Assembly (NCBI RefSeq): GCF_000372725.1
Contig: NW_005199770.1
Location: 491,063 to 555,062 of the forward strand
DNA: 64,000 nucleotides
Origin: Emiliania huxleyi CCMP1516
Taxonomy: Eukaryota > Haptophyta > Isochrysidales > Noelaerhabdaceae
Direction of reading: 5' to 3'
In this document: piece by piece, positions 1-9,451 of the stretch
Position numbering within the stretch: position 1 is the stretch's first letter
Layout: every line of letters starts with the position of its first letter
Notes under the pieces: generated by a model
The model's input: the letters and a program-made list of their open reading frames with translations, nothing else
The model's database searches: none
What the model was told of the DNA's origin: nothing
Program-made: the position numbers and the translations under genes

Positions 1-6
1 AAATCA

Positions 7-110
7 CGACGTTTGTCGTTTCGTGAATCGCGACGGTGTCTCTTGTTCAGTGGTCGTTACCGTTGAAACGCGCGCGTTTCACAAAAAAGAGACGTTTCAC
101 AAAAAAGAGA
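7..110. repeat. Direct repeat, copy 1
   Basis: A stretch of about 104 bases beginning CGACGTTTGTCGTTTCGTGA is repeated almost identically 1996 bases downstream (2003-2110). It ends in an AT-richer part with two tandem GTTTCACAAAAAAGAGA-like units. No coding potential is visible in it. It may be the edge of a dispersed repeat or a duplicated segment; the assembly gap lies between the two copies. Confidence 0.85.
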
Positions 111-1489
111 GGCTAGTTCCATTTCACTCTGACACGCTAATACTGTCCCGTTTTGCTGTTCACAGCTAGGGACGGCCTCTGCGGCAAAGTCAAACCACCC
201 CACCACCACCTCCCTCCCTCCCTACCACCTCCCACCACGGCTAACCTTCGGCTCCCGCTCAGAGGCTCGCCGCGCCCGTGCACCGCGCGGCGGCGGCGCC
301 GAGGCCGGCGCCTTGCACCCGGCCCGCGGCCGGCACCGCCTCGCCCCACAACTGACCGCCCTGCGGCCCCTGCGCAGGCGTACCACAGGCGTCGCTCAAA
401 AAGCGACGCCGGGTGTGGGCTGCTCCCTTGACCCGTCACCCGCCGCGCCCGCGCCCGGCCGCCTCACCGCTCACGGAGCGTGCTCGCCGCCGCCGCCGCG
501 CGTCCCGCGCCGCCACGCATGCCCCTTGCCCTGACGCGCGCTCTGTGCAGCGGCGCAGAGCGCGCGTCCCTGGCACAGACGGAGCAGCGGCCGCGCCAGC
601 GGTCGCTGCTCCGCCCCCCCGTCGCGCGCGCCGCGCGCGCGCTGCCGCCGCCGCCGCCGCCGCCGCCCCCTCCTCGCCGTCTTCCCCACCCTACCCTCTC
701 TCTGTTGCGTGCGCCGCGCAGCCGCGCTGCGCGCCCCCGCCCCCGCCCCCGCCCCCGCTCCCAAGCGCCCCTTCCCCGGTAGGTGTGCGGAGAAAGTAGA
801 ACCAATCGAGAGGTGGCAGAAGCCGCCGTGTGTGACACATATTGCGGCACGTGTGCCGGCAGCGGCCAGCGCGCGGCGCGCGCAGCGGCCAGCGCAACAG
901 GCGTTTCAAACAGCAAACGGGACGGCCTGCGCAGCCTCTAACTATCTTGAAAACGTCCAACGGAGCTCCGTGTTGCTCCCAGCGCCCTCCCCCGCGCTTC
1001 CTGCGGCCATGGCCGATGATACTAGTATGAGAGGTCATCTGGCTACCGCGAGCGCGACTCAACTCGCCGACGTCGTCCGATGATTGTGCCTCAAAGTCAG
1101 CCTCCGGAGGCTATCGTGGGGTCGAGCCGGCAGTAGCCGTGACATGTGGTTCCACCACCCCTCGTATGCTTTGCCTCTGACCGCCACCGTTCCCAGGCTG
1201 CCAAATGGGATGGAAAGGAAGGCTCGGCGAGCGTATAGAAGCGTGCTCGACCTCGTCGTGGCAACCTGCACGGCAGCGCTGGTAGGCGCGATGAGCGTCG
1301 TGCCACCTGACCCGAGACGGGTCGCAGGCGTCGTACCGAGCGCGTCGAGACCGTGTCCTGATGTGATCTGCACGGGTGAGTCACGTCGGCGTCAAAGGAG
1401 CGACGTGCGACCTGTCAGAGCTTGATCTCCGATCTCAGCGGCGTCGAGTCGTCTCCGGCGCGCGACAGAGGTACATCCCCAGGACGCGC

Positions 1490-1589
1490 NNNNNNNNNNN
1501 NNNNNNNNNNNNNNNNNNNNNNNNNNNNNNNNNNNNNNNNNNNNNNNNNNNNNNNNNNNNNNNNNNNNNNNNNNNNNNNNNNNNNNNNN
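1490..1589. other. Assembly gap (100 N)
   Basis: There are exactly 100 consecutive N, the usual length for a gap of unknown size. The true distance between the flanks is therefore not known. Confidence 0.99.
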
Positions 1590-2002
1590 GTTTGCCGTTG
1601 GCCTCAGGTCTGCCGCACGATCCGGCGCGACGTGCGCGCCATCGCACAGTACGCTGCGCTCGCGCAAAACTACTCGACGCCGACGATCGCCCGCGGCGGG
1701 CCGGGGCCGCGTCGTGAGCAGCCCGTGCCCGGCCGCCTCCTCATGCATGCCCCCCTGCACAGGCGAGCCCACGTTCGAGCTGCCCGACGGCTTCCGCCAG
1801 CTGCGCGCCGTGCTCGCCACCTCCGCCGCCGTAGCCACGGAGGTCTCCGAGGCGGCGAAGAAGAAGGCGACGGGGGGACAGGACGCGTGAGGCCGCTCTT
1901 TGGCGGCGCGTGCCGTGTACCGCTGAGTTGGGTGCACAGCGTTTCGACCGACGATCCGCATCCCCAGTTTCACTTTCTTGCTTCTACTGCTGCCAGCGCA
2001 GC

Positions 2003-2110
2003 CGACGTTTGTCGTTTCGTGAATCGCGACGGTGTCTCTTGTTCAGTGGTCGTTACCGTTGAAACACGGGCGTTTCACAAAAAAGAGACGTTTCACACGC
2101 AAAAAAGAGA
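2003..2110. repeat. Direct repeat, copy 2
   Basis: Second copy of the sequence at 7-110, with a few substitutions and a 4-base insertion near the end. Confidence 0.85.
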
Positions 2111-2679
2111 TAGCGAGCAACCTCTCGCGTGTACGGCTTTATTACGCGCCGTGGTGTGTCCCCCATACGGCTCTACCCTCTACGGACTACGCGCTTTACT
2201 CTACGCGGGCGGCGGGGTGCGGAGGAGCCCTGCCCCTGAGTTGCACAGGGGTTGTGCGCCGGGCCCTCCTGCGTCCTGCTCGGCTCCAGCCACAGTAGAC
2301 AAGTCTTGTCATCAACAGAGTAGAAGGGTCTGACCTCGGGGGGACGATGTGACCAAGCGCTGGTAGCGTGGTTTAACCTCACACCCATGGTCTCACAGTG
2401 ACTGTGCCGGCAGTCGCTGACAGTGTCGCTCACACAAGCCGCAGCACAAGTGACTGAGGGACAGTGAGGGCGAGCCCATCGCTGTGACAGCTGTGGCAGC
2501 CGCACAGTGGGCTGTGCCATCTGTGCAGAGCGTGTGAGCAGCAGAGGAGCTGCTTTCCAGGCTTCAGGAGCAAAGAGCTGCATGCCACCGAAGGCGCTGT
2601 CATGTGTGAGTCGAGGTTCACCGAGCGCGGCGCAGTCGGGGGACGCCGTCGCCGACGAGCGGATGGTCGGATTGACTCT

Positions 2680-2732
2680 CCGCTAAGACGGCTACACGCA
2701 CACGAGCCGCGGTCGTGTAGCCGTCATAGCGG
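2680..2732. other. Strong inverted repeat (hairpin)
   Basis: The arm GACGGCTACACG (2687-2698) pairs perfectly with CGTGTAGCCGTC (2714-2725) around a 15-base loop. After a 2x2 mismatch the stem resumes with CCGCT (2680-2684) against AGCGG (2728-2732). That gives 17 pairs in 53 bases. It lies about 420 bases beyond the 3' end of the RCC1 gene. It could be a structured RNA, a small foldback element or a hairpin with no function. Confidence 0.6.
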
Positions 2733-3155
2733 CGAGGCGCGGAGCCGTCTGTGGCGAAGGGGACGCGTCCCCCGATTTCCTCAACTCAGCCTCCACGCCC
2801 TCTGTGCCGACAAGCCGTAAGCGTCAACCGTCAAAACGTCACACTGCAGCGCCCCCCGGGGCGGCGGGGGGAGGCCCGATGGGCCCTGGCCCCTGGCCCC
2901 TGCACGCACCACGGCCCCGGGGAAACCGCCCATGGCCATGCACAGACAGTGAGACAGAGACACCAGCCGACGCGACCCCCCGCAGTCCCCAAGAGTCGGA
3001 CATGATATTGCCTAGATACGCGTGTCCCCGACTCTTGCCGGTCCATGCTCGTCCAAGTCCTGCTCCACAGAAATACAGTAGCACAGTCGCCCCGAGGGCC
3101 ATGCCCGAGGCACACGCTCCTGACTCGAGTGGCTCCTGTCCTCGAGATCTCGTCC

Positions 3156-4334
3156 TCACGAGGCTCCGGACGGTACCGTCTGAGGAGACGCCGCTCGCTT
3201 CTGTTTCTTGGGGGTTGGGCGCTGCATCCACATCTCGATCTTCTTGGGAAGCAGCTCTTCGGACTGTCCGTCTCCGTGGCCCAGGCAGCCGTCGCGTCCA
3301 GGGCCCCAACTCCAGACGGCGCCGTCCGCGGTAGCGGCGAGGCTGTGCTCGAATCCGGCCGACACGGCGACGACGCGCTGGCCCGCAAAGGCCTCGATCT
3401 TTTGCGGGCGTTGCAGGTCCTTCTGGTCACCGTGGCCAGAGCACATGCCGTCGCCCCAGCTCCAGACGGCGCCGTCCGCGGTGACGGCAAGGCTGTGATG
3501 ATTGCCAGCCGACGCAGCGACGACGTGCTGGCCAGCCAGGCCCTCGACCTTCTCCGGCGGGTGTTTGTTGCCCCACGACCAGACGGCGCCGTCGGCGGTG
3601 ACGGCGAGGCTGGTGTGGTTGCGCGTCGACACAGCGACGACGCGCTGCCCAGCAAAGGCCTCCATCTTCTTCGGCAGCGGGTGGCGCTGCTCATCACCAT
3701 GGCCGAGCACGCCATTCCATCCAACGCCCCAGCTCCACACGTCGCCTTCGGCGGTGAGAGCGAGGCTGTGGCAGAGGCCCGCCGACACGTCGACGACGCG
3801 CTGCCCCGCCAGGCCCTCGGTCTTCTTGGGCAGCAGCTGGTGCTGCTCGTCGCCGTGGCCCAGCTTGCCAAAGGTTCCATGGCCCCAGCTCCACACAGGG
3901 CCGTCCGCGGTGATGGCGAGGCTGTGGTTGCCTCCAGCCGACACAGCGACGACGCGCTGCCCAGCAAAGGCCTCGATCTTCTTGGGTTGCAGCACGTCCT
4001 CCTTGTCGCCGTGGCCCGAGCGGATTCCACAGCCCCAGCTCCAAACGCTGCCGTCGGCGGCGATGGCAAGGCTGTGGTGGATCCCCGCCGACACGCTTTC
4101 CGCGTGCTCGCCTCCGAGCAGCGATGGGAGTGCTGTCGGCGACGTGAGCCGCGTCACGCCCTCGCCGTGCCCGAGCAGCCCAGCAGCCGGGTCGAGCTCC
4201 TCCTCCTCGTCGCTGCTGATCTCGGTCGCCTCGTTGCCAGACGAGAAGAGCCGGCCCTCGCCGTCGATGAAGACGCTGTGCTGCCCTCCCGCCGCCACCG
4301 ACGCACGAAGAAGGGTTGCCTCGGACTGCATCAT
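3156..4334 (-). CDS. RCC1-repeat (beta-propeller) protein
   Basis: This is a protein of about 392 residues made almost wholly of RCC1-type repeats. RCC1 folds are seven-bladed propellers; family members act as Ran exchange factors or as protein-protein platforms. Repeats of about 50 residues carry the family pattern HSLAVTADGAVWSWG, then LGHGD, then PKKIEAFAGQRVVAVSAG. Around seven blades can be counted, one of them shortened (WSWGNKHPPEK). The repeats are unusually alike, which suggests recent internal duplication. An acidic stretch (SSDEEEEL) sits in the first blade. The C-terminus is basic (PTPKKQKR), resembling a nuclear localisation signal. The start used is the double Met at 4334; the frame stays open upstream to 4580 but reads as non-coding Cys/Arg-rich sequence. 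Which RCC1 subfamily it belongs to cannot be told. Confidence 0.85.
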   Translation of the reverse strand: MMQSEATLLRASVAAGGQHSVFIDGEGRLFSSGNEATEISSDEEEELDPAAGLLGHGEGVTRLTSPTALPSLLGGEHAESVSAGIHHSLAIAADGSVWSWGCGIRSGHGDKEDVLQPKKIEAFAGQRVVAVSAGGNHSLAITADGPVWSWGHGTFGKLGHGDEQHQLLPKKTEGLAGQRVVDVSAGLCHSLALTAEGDVWSWGVGWNGVLGHGDEQRHPLPKKMEAFAGQRVVAVSTRNHTSLAVTADGAVWSWGNKHPPEKVEGLAGQHVVAASAGNHHSLAVTADGAVWSWGDGMCSGHGDQKDLQRPQKIEAFAGQRVVAVSAGFEHSLAATADGAVWSWGPGRDGCLGHGDGQSEELLPKKIEMWMQRPTPKKQKRAASPQTVPSGAS

Positions 4335-4507
4335 CAGCCGGTTGAGAGGGCAGCGTGTTGCTGCTGCTGCTGTTACCTCCGGTCCACACGGGTACTGCCG
4401 TGCGTTTTGACAACAAGGCCCCACGGTACACGGCGTCTCCACACTGGGCGAGTCAGAGGAGAAAGAGAATTGCACGAGCAACTCCCTCGCGCAACACTGG
4501 GCACGGG

Positions 4508-4527
4508 ACTGGCGCGCACTGGCACTA
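4508..4527 (+). repeat. Dispersed 20-mer, copy 1
   Basis: ACTGGCGCGCACTGGCACTA occurs exactly here, at 34458-34477 and at 35041-35060, each time preceded by GGG and followed by ACA or ACAC. Diverged reverse copies adjoin family A repeats near 30315 and 61700. Confidence 0.85.
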
Positions 4528-4765
4528 ACACAGGAAGAGAAAGCGGATACGAAACAAGAACACACAACGCACTCTCTCACATGATGACAAGCGATCCCAC
4601 GTCAGCGATTGTGGGGACTACATGATTACACGAAGGGTGGGGGCCCGTCCGCAGAGCTAGGCGGCGCGGGCACCCCCCACTGGGGCCGAGCGTAAGAAGC
4701 CGTTTGCCACTTGCAGAGAAAGAAAAGAATTTTAAAGAAAAGAAAAAGCACACTTCGATCTAAAA

Positions 4766-6191
4766 ATGCCGCCAAAGTCGCTGCTCACCGCTCTCCTCGC
4801 AGCCGGTGCCGCTGCCCTTCACCCGCCGCTCCTCGCCTCCCGCGCCGTGCCGCGCGCTCGTCCTTCCGCCGCCGCGTTCGATGAGTACGGCGACGGCGAG
4901 GGCCTCTCCGATGGTGAGGGCCTCTCGATTGTGTCGGCGGCGGATGCGGCGGCGGCGGAGGCTGCGCCGCTCGACGCAGTCGACTCGCTGCTTGAGGAGT
5001 GGCAGGAATACGCGGCGCTCTCCGACACCACCGACGATGGCGTGCCGACGGTCGAGCGGCAAGAGGCGATGCTCTCGACGTGGCGCAGGATGATTTCGGA
5101 CCGGGAGGAGGCACACGCAGTAGCAGCGGCGACACACAGCACACGCCTAGCAGCGGCCGACTCCCCACCACACACTTTCACGCCGAGCCCCGTGCGCCTC
5201 ACCAGGCGCTCCGCAAGGAGACGAGGCGGGAAGGGCGGCAGAGGCTGTCTGCGGGCTGGATCCCAGGACACCTCGCGAGCTGGCCGCTGGCCGGCCGCGG
5301 CGCGTCAAAGCCCAGCGAGGCGAAGGCGGCGGCGGCGGCGGCGGCGGCAGAGGTGGCGGAGGAGGAGGCGTCCAGAGCTGCGGAGGAGGAGGCGGAGGAC
5401 GAGGACTCTCTCTCTCTCTTGTGGAGTGTGGAGGGCGAGAGCGGAAGCCTTTTCCTGACCCTCCCCGGACCCCTCGGTGCAGGACTTCATCTTCGAGTGG
5501 CAGCAGCACACCGAGGCGCGGCCGCGCAATGGGCCTTGCACTCTGCACGCCGCGGGCCTCCTGCATGCCTCACAGGACGCGGAGATGCGAGGGGCTGCCT
5601 TGCCCTCGCCCCTCCAGAGCGTGCGCGGGGAGACGTCTCCCTCGCCCTCGCCTCACGTCCCCTCCCCCCGTGGGCAGGCTCTGAGGAGGCAGGCGGCAGA
5701 GCGCGAGGCGACGACGGAGCGTGACGCGGCGGCTGCAGCGGCGGCGGCGGAGGCGGCGGCGGCGGCGAGGGAGGGCCGCGCCACAGCGCCGGAGCCGACC
5801 GCTCCTCCCTCGGCTGCCATCTACGCTCCGCCAGCCAGCTCGGGTGGCGGCGCGGCAGAGGCGCGAGACTCGCAGAGACTCGCAGAGATGTGCAGAGACT
5901 CGCAGAGATGTGGCGAGATGCCCACCTCTCACGCTGCCGCAGCTAGGGGCGCGCCGCCGCTCGGGACGGGTCTTTTAGTATACCTCGGCTGCACCTCGGC
6001 TGCACCTCGGCTGCACCTCGGCTGCACCTCGGCTGCACCTCGGCTGCACCTCGGCTGCACCTCGGCTGCACCTCGGCTGCTCTTCTGTCAGGCGGGAAGC
6101 TGCATTGGGCTCGACCTCGGCACCACAAACTGCGCCGTCGCCGTGCTCGTCGGTGGCACGCCGCGCCTGATTCCGGTCGGCGATGCTGCCA

Positions 6192-6233
<42 letters not shown>

Positions 6234-8775
6234 GCGTCTTCCCTTCGCAGGTGTCGTTTGTGCCGCTCGGGGACAGTGCGTCTGCGCAGCGGGCCGCCGC
6301 GGCTCTGGCGGGGCGCTCCTCCCGCGCCTCCGCCGCCCCCGCCGCCTCCGGCTCCTCCGCGGCCGCGCGGCGGCCAGTCGTCGCGCCCGACGCGTCGGTG
6401 CGCGTGCCGGTGGGGTAGGCGGCTCGGCGCTTCCAGGACACGTCCTAGACATGTCCGAGACATGTCTCAGGTGCGCGTGCTGGTGGGGGAGGCGGCTCGG
6501 CGCGCCGTCACGCACAACACCGCCTCCTCTTTCGCGTCGACCAAGCGGCTCATCGGGCGCACCGCGTCGGCGGAGGAGCTGCGCGCCCTCGCCGCCCTCG
6601 AGGTGCCGTACCGGCGGGCTGGCTCGGGCGAGATCCTGCTGCCCTGCCCCGCGCTGCGCCGCGCCCTGTCGCCGGTCGACATCTCGGCGGAGCTCGCGCG
6701 AAAGGTGGCGGCGGAGTGGATTACTTGTGAGCCATGGATTCCTGACAATCGGTAGGCGGAGCTCGTGCGGGAGATGGCGGCGGCGGCGGAGGGCTTCCTC
6801 GGCAGGCCGCCCTCGCACGCCGTCGTGACGGTGCCCGCCTACTTTGCTTAGACTTTGAATCATGAATTGAAGTAGAACTACTTAGAACGAATCAAGTAGG
6901 TGCCCGCCTACTTTGGCGCCGCCGAGCGCGCCGCCACCCTCACCGCCTGCCAGCTCGCCGGCCTGCCAGAGGTCTCGCTGCTGCGCGAGCCCGAGGTGCG
7001 CCTTGGGGAGAGATGGGGAGAGATGGGGAGAGATGCGCGTTGCCGAACACCCGCCTTGGACAGCACGCCTTGGAGCGAAACGACACGACAGCCACGCACC
7101 TCTCACCCCGCACCTCCCGCCCTCGCCAGGCGGCGGCGCTCACCTACGCCCTCGACGCGCGCAGCAGCCAGCGGCGGGGCCCGTCGGGCGCGTCTGCACC
7201 GCCGCGGGAGCGGCTCATGGCGTCTGAACGTAGAATGCCACCGGGGATCGCACGGTTCGCTTGGGGGACAAACATTGAGCCACACACGCTGCATGATCCC
7301 GTCGGCCACCGCCTGCCCCCCCCCCCCCCCCCCTTGTACTCCCTCCTTGGAGGGCTTCCACTTGGGAGGAGGCACGTTCGACGTCTCGATCGTCGACATC
7401 GGCGGGGACGGCGGCGGCGGGATCGTCGACTTGGTTCGCGTGGTTGCGACGGCCGGCGACCCGCGGCTCGGCGGCAACGACTGGGACGAGGCGGTCGCCG
7501 ACTGGCTGGCGGGCGATGCAGCCGAGATGCAGCCGAGATGCACGCGAGATGCAGCCGAGATGCAACCGAGATGCAGCCGAGATGCAGCCGAGATGCAGCC
7601 GAGATGCTGTCGAGATGCAGCCGACATGCTGTCGAGATGTTGTCGAGCTTACGCCGAGCCTGATCCGAGCTTGCGCCGAGGCGCAGGCGGCGCAGTTCCT
7701 CGCGGAGCACGGCGGCGCGGTGCGGCGTGGCCGCCTCTCTGGCTTCGCGCGGCGGCGGCTGCTCGACGCGGCGGAGGAGGCCAAGGTTGCTCTCTCGGCC
7801 GCCACGTCGGTCGAGGTGTGCGTGCCTCGGCTGCACGGCCCGCTCGGCCTCAACGTCACTCTCTCGCGCCGCAAGTTCGAGGCGACGCGCTACCGCCCGC
7901 CCGCGGCAAAGCGATGGCAGGTTCCGCGACGCGTCCGCGACACGCCGGCTCTAGGCCATCTGCCGGCCGCTGCTGCTGCGGCTGGTTCCCGCGATCCTCG
8001 ACGTGGCGTCGACCGCCGGGGTGACCCTCTCGACCGATTTGGGCACCCTCGCCAAGGGCCGAGCTGTAGCCGAGACGCAGCCGAGATGCAGCCGAGATGT
8101 TGCGGCGGCACGGCACCCTCGCAACGGCCCCGGCCATTCTCTCCCCGCGCGCGCTGCGAGCGAATCTGGCGCACCCGCTGCCCGCTGCCTTACCGCCGAC
8201 GGGCTGCCGACAAGGCGACCCCTCGCTCGCGCCGCAGCGCACCCGCCGCTGGCAGCGCCTCGTCTCGTGGCGCTGGCAGCGCGCCGGCCGCCGCGACGAG
8301 GAAGGGGCCGAGGCAGGCGCAGGCGCAGGCGCAGGCGCGGCCCCCGCTTCGGCGCCCATCGACCGGATCGTGCTCGTGGGCGGCGCGACGCGCATGCCGT
8401 GCATCGGCCGTTTTCTCCGCCGCATGACAGGTGCGGGTACAGAGCGGGACACACTCCTCCGACCACCTCGCGTCTGCTGTCTGATTCGCTTGCTGTCAGC
8501 CCCCCTCAGCCAGTTCCTTCTCCCCGCCGCAGGCCTCAAGGTCAAGCCGTCCCTCCAGCCCGAGGAGCGAGGGCGCGGCGCGGTCGGCGGCATGGCACGT
8601 ATCCGAGCCTGAGCCGAGACTGGTCCGGGGCGTGTAGGAGGCTGTCGCCCTCGGCGCGGCCATACAGTCCGACATCCTCGCGGGCGGCAGCGACCTCGGC
8701 TTGCGCGTCATCAACCCCTTCTTCCAGGTGCCACCGCCGGCCACCGGCCGCAAGAAGGCGGCGGCGAAGAGCTAG
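4766..8775 (+). CDS. Hsp70-family ATPase-domain protein, multi-exon, no visible substrate-binding domain
   Basis: Hsp70 landmarks occur in order in successive exons. These are [14 protein letters not shown] (phosphate 1, about 6108), VTVPAYFG across an intron (about 6825-6915), [16 protein letters not shown] (phosphate 2, about 7360), [16 protein letters not shown] (adenosine motif, about 8360) and [12 protein letters not shown] (about 8660). The protein ends soon after, at the stop at 8773, with a Lys-rich tail. The usual C-terminal peptide-binding domain is therefore missing, as in the microsomal STCH/HSPA13 type. The N-terminus starts at ATG 4766 with a hydrophobic, signal-like segment ([20 protein letters not shown]), suggesting entry into the ER or a plastid. 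A long acidic and Ala/Glu-rich region precedes the ATPase domain. A polyglycine run interrupts the ATPase domain after IPVGDAAS. Introns are short, several hold 10-11-nt tandem repeats, and two are bounded by duplicated exon sequence. Exon limits in the 5' half are uncertain. Confidence 0.8.
5982..6080. repeat. Intronic 11-nt minisatellite (CCTCGGCTGCA)n
   Basis: About nine near-perfect copies of an 11-base unit lie in the intron just before the exon encoding GLDLGTTN. The unit is the reverse complement of the one repeated at 7517-7645 in the same gene. Confidence 0.9.
6398..6470 (+). other. Intron bounded by a 33-base exon duplication
   Basis: The 33 bases at 6398-6430 are repeated at 6471-6503 with two differences. 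Both start GTGCGCGTGC. The GT of the first copy can serve as donor, and CAG directly before the second copy as acceptor, which gives a 73-nt intron. The first copy contains TAG in the reading frame, so removal is needed for the Hsp70 frame to continue. Confidence 0.75.
6831..6899 (+). other. Intron bounded by a 16-base exon duplication
   Basis: GTGCCCGCCTACTTTG at 6831-6846 recurs at 6900-6915. Splicing from the GT of copy 1 to the AAGTAG before copy 2 removes 69 nt and restores the conserved Hsp70 motif VTVPAYFG. The intron body (GACTTTGAATCATGAATTGA and on) is much AT-richer than the exons. Confidence 0.8.
7011..7034. repeat. Intronic 10-nt repeat (GGGGAGAGAT)n
   Basis: Three copies of a 10-base unit lie just after the exon encoding SLLREPEV. 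Confidence 0.75.
7517..7645. repeat. Intronic 11-nt minisatellite (GCAGCCGAGAT)n
   Basis: About eleven copies of an 11-base unit with drift (GCAGCCGAGAT, GCAACCGAGAT, GCTGTCGAGAT) lie in the Hsp70 intron after the exon encoding [13 protein letters not shown]. The same unit reappears at 8064-8100 and in introns of the NhaA gene 42 kb away. Confidence 0.9.
8064..8100. repeat. Intronic 11-nt repeat (GCAGCCGAGAT)n, short copy
   Basis: Three to four units of the same repeat lie in a later intron of the Hsp70 gene. Confidence 0.8.
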
Positions 8776-9451
8776 ACGGTTTGGGTCTCCACTCTCTGTG
8801 GTCCTCCAAAAATGTGCGCGCGTGTATGCCCATGTACGTGGGTCAGGGTCTGAGAGTCTGTCGTGCGCGGTTGATGTGCCGCTGGCCCCGGGGGCGGGGA
8901 GAGCGGAGTTGGAGTTTAATGAAAATCCAAAAACACACTCTCCGAACGGCACGGAGCGCTTCAGAGCCTTTTCGTTCACCAGCCTGTGTGTAGTTTCAGC
9001 GCCTCGGGAAACACGGCTAACAAGGGTCAAGGGGGCGCACTGCAGAACCAGATATACGTCTGCAGTCTTCCCCCTGCAACACACTCACTCTTTTGTCTCT
9101 TCCAACCGCACACGGCCGCACATCGCACAATGATTTTTACGAATACCGTGGGAAACAGGGTGACAGAGATCAGAGAGGCTTGTGCCGACAGCCATGAACA
9201 AAGATTCTTGCCTGGCACGGGTTGCCTGTCAAAGAGCACTTGGAGCACTTGCTTGGAGTGCAGTTGGTAACCACAATTGAAACGCTCGGCACCGGGCACC
9301 GCCTCGTATACAAAATGCGCCTGCGGGCGGACCCTTACAGATCACAGATCACAATTGTACAATTCTTGTCCGGGTGTCCAGACTAGTAGTCGAGCGCGTC
9401 GGAGAGGTGACACCGACCGTTGCGAGTTCGGTCCGATTCCACGTGGCAGAA
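8776..9451. other. Intergenic; dispersed repeats only
   Basis: No gene is seen. A fragment of repeat family B (GAGCACTTGGAGCACTTG, then GGAGTGCAGT, about 9232-9266) and a family C copy (9290-9345) lie here. Confidence 0.5.
9290..9345 (+). repeat. Dispersed repeat family C, copy 1
   Basis: GCACCGCCTCGTATACAAAA followed by GCGCCTGCGGGC and ACCCTTACAG matches 40864-40910 (GCACCGCCTCGGTACACGAA and on) over roughly 45 bases. The two copies are 31 kb apart. Confidence 0.7.

Larger units (their letters stand above)
111..2679. other. No supported gene; GC-rich sequence with an assembly gap
   Basis: Open frames here are Arg/Pro/Ala-rich on both strands and look like by-products of high GC. None shows a recognisable motif. 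The part at 480-780 is nearly pure GC with CCG and CCCCGC runs. The second copy of the flanking direct repeat lies inside. Confidence 0.6.

Noticed and set aside
137-1062. Long Arg/Pro/Ala-rich frames on both strands
   Set aside because: Overlapping frames of equal quality on both strands are a product of very high GC and CCG/CCCCGC repeats. No motif, no clear start and no splice logic.
3045-4625. A 526-residue plus-strand frame opposite the RCC1 gene
   Set aside because: It is the antisense shadow of the RCC1 repeats, which are unmistakable on the minus strand.
6183-6240. Polyalanine or polyglycine coding run as a separate feature
   Set aside because: It is a GGC trinucleotide run inside the Hsp70 exon and needs no separate gene.
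5982-8100. A CRISPR array
   Set aside because: The repeats are contiguous 11-mers without spacers, inside eukaryotic introns.
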